From positions 3,299,101 through 3,363,100 of the forward strand of contig CACVBU010000600.1 of NCBI GenBank assembly GCA_902728285.1: a DNA stretch of 64,000 nt, in the 5' to 3' direction. Shown here one piece after another: positions 1 through 9,009 of the stretch (the first letter of the stretch is position 1; each line of letters opens with the position of its first letter). The position numbers and the translations under genes are program-made. Source of the stretch: Clytia hemisphaerica. Its lineage: Eukaryota; Cnidaria; Hydrozoa; Leptothecata; Clytiidae. The notes beneath the pieces were generated by a model that was not told the origin of the DNA, searched no databases, and worked only from the letters and a program-made list of their open reading frames with translations.

Positions 1-829
1 TAAAGCTGATTGCATACTGAGAGAGGACTTAAAATGACCTTAGTTGTATAATGGAAGTGTTCGACATTCAGGGTCATCATACTCAATATGTTTGAGGCTT
101 TTTTAAAACATGAGCAAATGCGAGCGAAGCGAGCACCAAATTTTTCTATCAAGATGGATAGTGGAGAGCCAATTATAATGATATTGAAATGCGAGCGAAG
201 CGAACACGAAATTTTAACCAGACGAGTACAAAAATACAACCACCTATAAATCATTTTGCATATTTATAAAAACTTTTTAAAACCTAGAAATCAGAAACAT
301 ATTATATCTTCTGAGAATGAGAATTTTCGGAAAGACGATCCTTAAGAACTGCGATTATTGGTCGTGCTTCTCTATTGGAAGTGCGAAAAAATAGATTTTT
401 GTTTGGCTGCATATGTTTAAGATTAATTGACGCGAGCGAAGCGAGCTAAAAATTAATATAGAGCTTAAATTTGACCAAAAAGTAAAATGGCACCTTGAAG
501 AGAAAGAGGGAGAATTACATGCTAAAGGGCAATTACTTCAAAAAACTTCAAAAACTTCCTTCTTTTGACATTCTACCCCATGCCGCCACGCTACTGTTAT
601 TCAGTTTCATTTTGATAAAGTATAAAATCAAATACTTGATAATATAGAAACTACTTAAAGGATAAGTGTTGAATCTACATGCGATGGTGGAGGAAACAAT
701 TCTTCTTCTTCGCTTCTCTCACTCTTATCTTCGAGGGCCAACCATGGTTTGGCCCGAGGAAATTTTTTTTTGAAAGTTAGAGCACTAGATTGCCTTGAAC
801 AGCACTTAGAAAAATTAAAAAAGGATTCC
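1..829. other. Non-coding AT-rich flank with scattered GCGAGCGAAGCGAGC words
   Basis: I see no gene here. The only structure is a near-palindromic word, GCGAGCGAAGCGAGC or one-base variants, at about 120, 190 and 430. The same word recurs near 9551 and 10197. It is GC-rich in an AT-rich setting, which suggests short repeat-element debris rather than coding sequence. Confidence 0.5.
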
Positions 830-1040
830 AATGGCTATTTTCCGTCACCGACAGGGAAAAAAATTCCGAAATATCGTCAATTATTTTGTGCTATTCCGCA
901 GTAACGTTTAAATTTTACCCAAAATTCTGTCACCGGTACTGAAAGAAATTCCGTCATACCGTCTAATTTTTTGTAAAATTCCGTCACTCCGGAAGAAAAA
1001 GTGGTCGATTCCGCTCCTCCGCCAACCGTGAACCCCCCCT
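830..1040. repeat. Word array, ATTCCGTCA/ACCG type
   Basis: About eight imperfect copies of ATTCCGTCA(CCG) or ATTCCGTCATACCG lie within roughly 200 bases, ending at a C-run near 1032. The style matches the ATACCG arrays at 8270-8360 and 10300-10480: short word plus terminal homopolymeric G/C run. An open frame on the minus strand here is only a by-product of the repeat. Confidence 0.55.
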
Positions 1041-3042
1041 TTATGTACGTTGTATTGAGGAGATCTTGTTTGGCTTGCGATAGGTTCCAATTTTGGCAGG
1101 GATAAGTGAGCCTGCTGCGTACTTAGTGAATAAGGAATTTGATTCGTGTCTTGAACCTTTTTAAGTGGGGTATTGTCGATTGAGATAATGAATTTTAGGT
1201 ATTCATTATCAAAGATCATTGTTCCTGTTTTACCATTGTTTATGTTCAACCTCAAACCGCGTATAACTAGATGACATCATCATGAATTTCAGAGTATATA
1301 ATGGAAGTGCCACAAACTACGAAACTTATTATAGGTATACCGTCGTTCCCTTTAAAGTATATTTTTTTTATTTTTGCAGTCGCCGAAGTAAGAAGAAATG
1401 TCCGGAATGCCAACACCCATTCGCTGACCTCCCAAAACATTTAAGGAATGAGCATGGTTGGTCACGGACGAGCTCCATCAGTGCTGTGGGCATGTTTGGA
1501 ATGAGAAAAAGGAAAGAAAAGAAAACGGCTACGAAATACAAACACTATACAAAAATCTGTCCATTTCCCGATTGTAAGGGCACCAACAAAAACCCCGGTG
1601 AACACTTGCGAGGCAAAAAACATGGGTTCAAAAAAAGTGATGAGAACTACAAACGAATGATCAAGTTGTTCCAAAATTATGACCCGGCTATTCAGGAAAA
1701 TAATTACAAATATGGTTCGCCGATGAAATCTGCCGGTATTGTTTTGAAGAAAAAAACAATCAAAGCCACTCGGGCTAATGATAACATTGTAGTATTGGAG
1801 GACGATGGTTCCGATGCCGATGGTTCCGATGACGAATCTTACCGAAATTGCCTAGAAGATATCCCTGAAGTGCAAGACGAAGACGAAGACGAATACGAAG
1901 AAAAGAACGACAAAGAACAAATACTAGACGAGGAATTGTATTCTGATGAGTCGTCTGATGAAAATCGCGATGATTCTCTACATCAGTTGATAACACTTTT
2001 CGAAAACCACATGGTTGGTCCTTATCGTGGCCGGAAAGAAAAATCTGTTAAAACGGTTTCAGGGGATGTAAAAAGGGCCTTGCGAGTCATGGATGTTAAG
2101 AGCGAAAAAGACTTATCGTCAATGATTGACAACGATGAACGCCTCTTAAAATATGTTGACTATTGCCGAAGAAAGAAGCATTTGCCTGGGACAATTAAGA
2201 CTTATTTAGGTTCGCTAATGGACTTTATGCAGTTTCTTGCGCAATGTAAACATCACAAGCTTAATGTTATTAATATTGTCCGAACCGAAAAACTTTTAGC
2301 TCAGTGGAAGAAAAAATACAATAAAGGAGATAGACTCCAGGCCCATAAAAGAAAGGCGGACGATCGCCATATGATTATCACACGAGACCAAGTCGCCAAA
2401 TACGATGAGGGTGTACATAAAGCTAAGGCAATGAGTGTATTCGCTTCATTCAAAGAGAATCCGGAAAAAATCTCAAAAGATCAGAACTGACTGTTGTCCG
2501 GGAATATTTCATGGTGGAAATTGCATTAGCAAATGGCCACCGTAGTGGAGTGTCTGTCTACATGAAAATGTCAGAATACGAAGGGTGCTATTTTGATGAA
2601 GGCTTCTTAAAGATACCTGTGTGGGACCACAAGACGGTGGAAACTTACGGAGCTGCCCCTGTCCACATGAGAATGGAGACATATGAAAATCTAAAGATTT
2701 ATGTTGACTACATGCGACCTAAATTAAATCCGACTTGTAGTGAGGTATTAGTAACATGGGGAAAAGGGCCTATACAAGACTCTGACCCATCGAAAGCCAT
2801 TCACAAAGTGTGGTCGAAATGGTAATTTTGAAGGACGAAACCTTCCGAAAAGATTAACTATGAATCACGTGAGAAAATCAATTTCAACAAGATCAAGACA
2901 AGAGAAAAACCCTCATCTCAAAGAAATAGCTGCTTTAATGGCCCACAGCGTAAAAACGGCAGACATGCACTACGATGTTTTCGAACGTGAACACGCCTGC
3001 ACTGTTGGAGCCATAGAAGTCGAAAAATTGTTTCGAGGTAAC

Positions 3043-3301
3043 TACTCTTTTGTCCTTAATTTTAGGGGGGTCTAATAAACGGGAGGGGTGGGTACTCCAG
3101 GAGAAAATACATAAAATGGGGGTGTCTTAAAAAGTGATATTGGGATGATTTTCCTTAGAAGACCTAGGAAAATGAAGGTTTTCCACTTCTTCAGAAATTT
3201 ACCATGAAATGGGGGGGGGGTCATTACAAAATAATTTTGGGGGTGAAAAAATGGAAAAAATGGAAAATAACCCTCCCCTTACAATTAGGTACAAAAGAGT
3301 A
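3043..3301. mobile_element. TIR element in intron 1, G-run type
   Basis: Ends TACTCTTTTGTCCTTAATTT (left) and the inverted TACTCTTTTGTACCTAATTG (right) form terminal repeats, both followed inward by a G-run. The interior repeats ATAAA(A/C)(T)GGGGG-type words. It starts four bases after the donor GT of the recombinase intron and shares its right TA with the next element. The ends resemble the element at 48675-48988. Confidence 0.6.
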
Positions 3302-3435
3302 CACGCTTTTTTATAAGAATAACAGGGTGAGATTTCAGAGTTATAACAATAGGCCTTTTGTTTAGAACAATAGAAAAATAAGAATAATGCTCACCCTCAA
3401 CCAAAGTACACTATTCTTATAAAAAAAAGCGTGTA
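3300..3435. mobile_element. 136 bp TIR element, TACACGC family
   Basis: Left end TACACGCTTTTTTATAAGAA and right end TTCTTATAAAAAAAAGCGTG+TA are near-perfect inverted repeats. Both ends carry TA, as expected for a TA target duplication. Relatives with the same ends but other interiors are at 4040, 28910, 37331 and 49219. It abuts the preceding element, sharing the TA at 3300-3301, so it inserted at that element's edge. Confidence 0.7.
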
Positions 3436-3451
3436 TGTGATTGAATTTGCT

Positions 3452-3662
3452 TATTAAGGGAACTAATTTTGGGGGGAATTTAATCCGTCTGAAAATTTAA
3501 CCTTAAAATGGCGTAAAAACAGCAAAAAAGTAGCGAAAACCACCTTTAAAGGGTTCATATTTTCAAAAAGTTTAATTTGGCGGATGACGGAAAAAAAAAC
3601 CTTTAGCGAGAACTTAATTCGGCGGATTTTGGCCAAATCCTCCAAAATTAGTTCCCAAGGTA
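3452..3662. mobile_element. TIR element, GGGAACTAATTTTGG type
   Basis: TTAAGGGAACTAATTTTGG on the left and its inverse, CCAAAATTAGTTCCCAAGGTA, truncated by a base or two, on the right. The interior repeats AATTTAAT(C/T)(C/T)G-type and GGCGGAT words. It belongs with the elements at 13930, 20481 and 38455. It is the third element in the 764 bp first intron of the recombinase gene. Confidence 0.55.
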
Positions 3663-4039
3663 TACGTTAAGGAATTCCATTAATTTTATTGCGCCTTTTA
3701 TTTTCCGGCACTCCTTAAAACTCCACCCCCTTCCCCTGATTCAAGACATAATTTTAGAGGAGAGGCTTGTTTCTAGTTTTCGAAGTGTTTTTTCATTATA
3801 GGTAAAGGCGACTCGGAAAATACCGCGGTAACAACACCAACAAAAAGAAAAAAGTGGTCTCAAAACGAAGAGTCGACCTTGGTCGAGGCAATAGAGTCCG
3901 GGACACCTGTCAAGGAAATAGATGTTGAAGCAAGTCCGCGTCAAATAAGGGACAAAATTAGACGGATAAAGAAGTTTTCTACCAGTCCTGTTGGTAGTTC
4001 AGGAGTCCAATCTCCTTCAAGTCCCCTCTGTCATGTAAG

Positions 4040-4301
4040 TACAAGTTTTTTTTTTATATAAGGAACCTTAACTTTGCTCTGAGCCTGGAGTTCCTTATTT
4101 TTACAGAAAATTTCAGCCTCAAAGTTCCTTTTGAGTTCCTTATTTACATAGCTAGTTCAAGTGAAAACTCTTACTTTTACTGTTCCTTAGAACTTGTTTT
4201 CTTATTCTTAGCCTGAGCAGTTCCTTAACAATTCCTTATTTTTTGGACTACTTTCAGCCTCGAGTTCCTTATAAACGTGTTCCTTATAAAAAAAACGTGT
4301 A
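4040..4301. mobile_element. 262 bp TIR element with GTTCCTTA word
   Basis: Left end TACAAGTTTTTTTTTTATAT followed by AAGGAAC; right end GTTCCTTATAAAAAAAACGT then GTA. The interior contains about eight copies of GTTCCTTA or AGTTCCTTAT, the same word as the inner edge of the terminal repeat. It begins five bases after the donor of recombinase intron 2 (GT at 4035). Confidence 0.65.
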
Positions 4302-4442
4302 CCTTGGTATATATTAGTAATGGAAAGAGTAGATTCGTAATGAATCAGGGGCTATCAAACCCATTCGGCATTCAAATTCGGCTAACTTTATTGGATTAAT
4401 TCTAGTGAAAGCAAATGAAAAAAATAGGCATATTTTGGGATG

Positions 4443-4561
4443 AGCTGGAGTTTTTACAAGATGCTTAACTGATTGGTTATCTTTAAACAATAGGGATGAC
4501 GCGTTCTTTAGAAAAAGTAATAAAATCGTTTGTCTCAACATTTAACGTAAAAACTCCAGCT
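4443..4561. mobile_element. 119 bp MITE, CTGGAGTTTTTAC family
   Basis: Ends AGCTGGAGTTTTTAC and GTAAAAACTCCAGCT are perfect 15 bp inverted repeats. Another member with GAGATGGAGTTTTTAC ends lies at 28297-28442. Both share an interior ACGCGT(T/C)-(N)-TTTA patch in opposite orientation. There is no coding capacity. Confidence 0.7.
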
Positions 4562-4616
4562 TGACCCCATATTTTATGCTCACATAGTATTGACAACCAT
4601 TTTTTTGCAGAAAAAG

Positions 4617-4920
4617 TACAGTAGACTCTCCATAACTCGAAAACCCAAAGGGGAAAGCAAACTTTTTTTCTAATTCATGGAGCACGAGTTGGTAGGAATT
4701 TTATCATCGACAATTTATTGATTGAGGAAAGAATGGTAAGGCCCAAAACCTAGGTATAATCAAACCAAAGACGTATGTAGTTAAAGGCATTGCAAATTCT
4801 AGTCACTATGTCAGAAAATTCGAGTTTTAGAGAGAAAATACTCCAAGTTTTTTAAAAGAGTTTGTTAGGAAATTTTCACCGTGCCAACCCATTTGGTCGA
4901 GTTATGGAGAGTCTGCTCTA
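4617..4920. mobile_element. pogo/Tigger-like MITE in intron 2
   Basis: Left TACAGTAGACTCTCCATAAC and right inverse TAGAGCAGACTCTCCATAAC, each continuing CTCGA. The TA flanks and CAGT-like start suit the Tc1/mariner/pogo group. TCGAGTT-like words recur inside (near 4690, 4820, 4898). A related short element is at 46075-46217. There is no transposase inside. Confidence 0.6.
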
Positions 4921-5099
4921 CCTTAATATGTACAGGCTTTCCCCGTGCTTTACTATAGAGAGGTAATATGTTTTGTTTGCTGTTTTGAATTGTTTGAATT
5001 TCGTGTCGGCTAATGGTGATTAAAAGATGAAAGAAATTTTACAGGACACTGTAGTACTATTCAAGGTCCAAGATCTGATATCAACACGTAACGCTACAA

Positions 5100-5400
5100 A
5101 TGTAGGTAGGAATCTGGCCGAAGAGAGGCAAATTTTTTGCCGACCTAGGTCTGTTTTTAGGTCGGTAATGCCGATCTGAGCCTTACTCTAGGTCAGCAAA
5201 CTGCATATAGCTATGGCAATGTTTTGTTTTATATTTGTAAGTCAAGATCAAGGTATGGTCGGCTGCCGAGAGAATCAATAGTGAACTGCCGACCATACAC
5301 AACCTTTGGTCGTCTTTTAGGTCGGCACTGCCGATTCCCGACATGAAATTCGAAGGCTGTGTAAATGCTGACTTTAAGGGGCAAGAACCCCCAAAACCAC
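5100..5400. repeat. AGGTCGGYA/TGCCGA word region in intron 2
   Basis: Words such as GCCGACCTAGG, AGGTCGGTAATGCCGA, ACTGCCGACC and AGGTCGGCACTGCCGA recur in both orientations at 5135-5345. This is the pattern expected of an element built from one palindromic word. I could not fix its ends. Confidence 0.45.
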
Positions 5401-5970
5401 TCCAAAATCCTTGTTTTCAAGTTTGGTCTAAAAGGACTTCTGGTTTATTGGCTTCATCTTGGGGCATTTTTGTCAGTAGAGAACTTTCCCGCTGCACACT
5501 GTCACAATGTGCACAATGATTAAGAAGGTGTTTCAGTTAAATATGTGACCTTGTAATTGTCCTCAGGAAACAAAACTCCGCAGATTTGTTCATCGATCTT
5601 TATGAAAAAGCCCGATGGTTTGGTGACTTTTTCCTGGTAACTACGGGACCAGTTTCGGACGCTTTTTTTTGAAAAATTTGCCATCAGTAATTTATTTCAT
5701 TAATGTATTCTATTTTTTTTTAGGAGGAAGGAACACGGTGCAGTTTATGGTCGTTGAGGGACATAGCTGATTTACGAAAATTTTGTCAGCCCTTCATCGA
5801 GAAAAAAAAGAGGATGAATGATGAATCTATTTCAATTCTCGGTGCCCGTATTTGCGAGAAATTCACTCTTGCGCAAATCCGCACAAGGGTAGCCTATGAG
5901 AGGACATTACCTCATTGGGCTTTTTTGAAGAAACGAAAGTAACATTTTTTAGTTGTGTTTACCTTTGCAG

Positions 5971-6202
5971 TTAGGGAGTTTACGAAATCAGGACGGCAAC
6001 ACGACGACGACAGTAAAGTGAAACAAAAGCCAGTATTCCCAGTTGGAAAAATTTTGCTTGCACAAGATTCCCCATTAGAGTAGCTTTTTTATTTTGTCGA
6101 TATGAGAGAGAATTTTTTATAATTTTTCTAACCGGGAATACTGGCTTTTGTTTCACTCTATAGTCGTCGTCGTGTTGCCGGTTTGAATTTGTAAACCCCC
6201 TA
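5971..6202. mobile_element. Long-TIR element just past the recombinase stop
   Basis: About 75 bp at the left (TTAGGGAGTTTACGAAATCA...) is repeated inverted at the right (...AATTTGTAAACCCCCTAG) with few differences. The CGACGACGAC core and the stretch through AAGCCAGTATTCCC match almost exactly. The loop is about 80 bp. It begins roughly 30 bases after the stop codon of the recombinase gene. Confidence 0.65.
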
Positions 6203-6239
6203 GTCTTTTGGGAGGCGCTCTACCTCGTTTTTTTCGTTC

Positions 6240-6644
6240 TACCTTATTGGTACTAATTTTTGCGCGTACCAATTAGAGAATCATCGCGATTTTCATCAGA
6301 CGACTCATCAGAATACAATTCCTCGTCTAGTATTTGTTCTTTGTCTTTCTTTTCTTCGTCTTCGTCTTCGTCTTCGTCTTGCACTTCAGGCCTTTGTGCG
6401 CAAAAATTAATACCGATAATTGGAAGACGATTTCGTAAAATTTGGTTTGGACACTGAAATGGGTGAAAATTACTATAAAATATACTAAAAAGTTGTGATT
6501 TTTCACAAAATATTCTTTTTGTTAAATTTGGCGGGGATTTAATTTTGCGAATTTTGTTAAAATTCGCCAAATTCGCCAAATTTAATCCCCGCCAAAAATA
6601 ATCCACTTAAGGTAATACGCGCGAAAATTAGTCCCAATAAGGTA
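6240..6644. mobile_element. 405 bp TIR element carrying a recombinase exon fragment
   Basis: Left TACCTTATTGGTACTAATTT and the right end inverted, TACCTTATTGGGACTAATTT, match at 25 of 27 positions, with TA at both edges. Bases 6275-6390 are an inverted copy of about 116 bp of recombinase block 1 (about 1864-1979, the acidic tract). An internal pair resembling the terminal repeats (near 6398-6424) suggests the fragment sits in its own smaller element. A second palindrome, GGCGGGGATTTAAT, lies at 6530-6595. Confidence 0.65.
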
Positions 6645-8090
6645 TTGTTTCTCTTTATCGATTACCTGTTTATCGCGTCTTTTGTTTTCTACTCATCTTT
6701 CTTTTTGCACTGGAGCATGGCCAGTCTCTTGGGTAATTAAGAAATTTAGACACGATTTTCATAGCTTGATAAAAAAATATTCTGTGATTCTGTGTAGCAT
6801 CTTTTAGGAAAAGAGTTGTGTATGACTTTTATATCAAAACGTGCTTTTGTACTTGGATTTTCGACTCTGGATAATTTAAATTCTTGTTATTCATCGATTC
6901 AGTCTTATTTCCGAGGCAGCGTTTTGTGATCTTGTTTGATCCGAGCCGTGGTTAGGTTCGAGCCTGGTGTGATGCTCTTTTATACCGTATTGCGTGTGCT
7001 ATATGCAGTTTCTGGTCTAGGATTTAGCCAATGTGTGTACAGCCCTTTGGCTGTGGCGTTTCCCTGTTTGGAATTTTAGTTATAATTAGGATATTTTTTA
7101 AGTCAACTTTGTAACTTTTATTCTTAGTCAAGAGAAGAATGTCAAAAATGTTAAAGACACGTAATACTGCTTCAGTATAGCCTTATGTCTCGACCTTTTA
7201 GTATGTGGGAATTAGCTCAAAAAAGGGCCTTAACCTTGAACAAAATAGTATGTGGCTGAAATTTGGCACAGTGGTCCCTTTGGGGTTATAGATGCACCAG
7301 AAAAAAAGCGCAATCAATTGGATAAGTTTTGGACCCTTTTTTGGGTCAATGTCCCATGACGTCATTTTTCAGTACAAAATCCCTAAAAATGATTTTCAAA
7401 AAGCCTTCAAAAATAAAATTAACCCTATTCATTGGAAAGGCATGAAAGATTAGATGACGAAAATGGGGTTATTTGTCAATTTTGGTTCACTTAGGCCCGA
7501 GAAATTGCCCGAAAACCCCTAAAATCTGCCATTTTTGTCGATTACGTCATCAATCATACATGAAGTTTAACTTTTTGGAACCAGGATTAAGAGGTGCGTC
7601 TCGATGAGAACTATCAGGAAATGGTATGGGTAGTAGTGTTTCGATCACGAGATATTTAGATTTTTATTTTCGCAAATGGGGCAAAATTTGCTGAGTCAGC
7701 AAAAATCGATGATATTAAAACTCAAAATTTTATCTATATAGTTAGTAGCTAGAGGGTTTTTGGTGACGTCAATGGATTTAATTGCCCCAAAAAAGTACAC
7801 AGTTTTTAACTTCACTTTTTTTAAATTGGTGTGACTGTAACCACCCACTTTCAAGATCCCGGATTTTAAAAGGATCGACCAGCCCAAAATCTTTCAAGCG
7901 GTCACAAACCAAAATTTTCAAAATGCAGTAAAGGAGGGCTAATACAAGGTTTTATATACCACTACTAATTCTGCTGTTCTATAAGTAAGTGTTAGGAAGT
8001 TGACTTTTCCTAATTAAAGGTCAGTCAAATCAGCCAACCTGCATATTTTCAGAGTAGTATAAAACAAGGTTTATCCAAAATAATTGGTGT
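6645..8090. other. No gene seen; A/T-rich, non-coding
   Basis: I see no exon-like segment with supporting splice sites in this 1.4 kb. Phrases such as GAAATTTGGCACAGTGG near 7258 recur near 55975 as AAATTTTGCACAGTGA, so part of it is probably old interspersed repeat. A short minus-strand frame at 7696-7887 has no recognisable motif. Confidence 0.4.
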
Positions 8091-8215
8091 GATGGCGTGA
8101 AATCGCGTTATGGTGTGATGGCGTGAAATCGCGTTATGGTGTGATCGTGAAGTTAAGCAAATCTAAGCGTAGATCGTGAAATCTAATGTCTTGGTGTGAT
8201 ACCTAACCTTGTTGT
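8090..8215. repeat. GGTGTGATGGCGTGAAATCG word array
   Basis: Three near-identical copies of a 30-base unit containing TGGTGTGATGGCGTGAAATC. Related words recur at 13560-13735, in the other two tandem units, at 21840-21900 and, as GCGTGAATGCGTGAA, at 22395-22720. Confidence 0.6.
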
Positions 8216-8465
8216 ATAAAGATTTGCTGTGCTTTCTAATTCAAGGCCATTTTAGCTAATCTAGATGGGGGGGGTTTCAGGGGTCTTAAATACCGTCATA
8301 CCGACAAAATTTTGGGTCAAATACCGTAATACCGTCGGTGAAGGAAGCCTAATACCGATACCGATATTATATTTATGTTTTTTTTCGAAAATAATGAATT
8401 TTCAGTTATCAAATCTATTGTGTAGTAACAAATTAGAAACTGTACAAACAAGTCTTGTACTTTAT

Positions 8466-8580
8466 GAGCCCCCCCCCCCCAGTCAACCCTCAATTCAGGT
8501 ATTCACGCACAGATTTTTGCCAATCCACGTATTCACGCGCGAAAAAACCATTTTCACGTTCACGCACCAATCTTGCTTTT
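8466..8580. repeat. C-run + TTCACGCA word element
   Basis: A run of ten C is followed by AGTCAACCC and then ATTCACGCACAG, ATTCACGCGCG and TTCACGTTCACGCACC. C-run plus AG plus GCGTGAA/TTCACGC words recurs at 13550, 16824, 20099, 22381 and 60891. Confidence 0.5.
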
Positions 8581-8654
8581 ACATCTTTGGTTAAACGATT
8601 GTGACCTTATTAGGCTAAATTTAACCTTTTTATATGGTCTCTTTTAAACAGATT

Positions 8655-8835
8655 GACCTAATCTTATACCATAGATATATAAAAGCGCGTAGCAATAAGT
8701 TTGAGCTTCCTACTCCCCCAAAGAAGGACATAATGAAGGAATTTATGTTCCAGGTAACCTTAACCGCCGACCGGGTGCCGTGGGCGCTAGTAACTAACCA
8801 GCGCTACGCGCTTTTATATATCTATGCTTATACCA
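8655..8835. repeat. Inverted repeat around TATAAAAGCGCGTAG
   Basis: TATACCATAGATATATAAAA followed by GCGCGTAG at 8666-8694 is matched inverted at 8803-8835 (CTACGCGC then TTTTATATATCTATGCTTAT). The arms enclose about 110 bases. It looks like a small palindromic element; the open frame over it is incidental. Confidence 0.5.
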
Positions 8836-9009
8836 AAGATTCTCGCCAATATATAAAGTTTTTTGCTTGTTTTGTGACCTTATTCTCGATATCGTCGAAT
8901 TTTTAAGGCCTCTTTTACAGCTATTTGAGCTTTCATAAAGCAATATTTTAGGTCTGCCGTGCCAAAGTTACTTGCTTGTTACTGGAGGCAAATGCAAAAT
9001 TAAGCCTTT

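Larger units (their letters stand above)
1282..5942 (+). pseudogene. Crypton-like tyrosine recombinase gene with C2H2-like fingers and Myb/SANT-like C-terminus (frameshifted)
   Basis: Three coding blocks are seen. Block 1 runs from about 1282 (or from the acceptor TTTGCAG ending at 1380) to 3037, block 2 is 3802-4034, and block 3 is 5724-5942. Donor and acceptor phases match at both junctions (phase 1, then phase 0). Order: two C2H2-like fingers (CPEC..HLRNEH, CPFPDC..HLRGKKH), an acidic tract near 1860-1980, a SAM-like core-binding region with TIKTYLGSLMDFMQFL, then a catalytic end with NHVRKSIST and LMAHSVKTADMHYD, which fit the second Arg, the His and the Tyr of tyrosine recombinases. Block 2 holds KRKKWSQNEESTLVEAIESG, a SANT-like start; block 3 ends KKRK then TAA. 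Two one-base frameshifts (A-run 2464-2469 and about 2823) break block 1. The family call is from motifs only; Crypton is the best fit. It could be a domesticated or dead copy, or intact with assembly errors. Confidence 0.7.
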
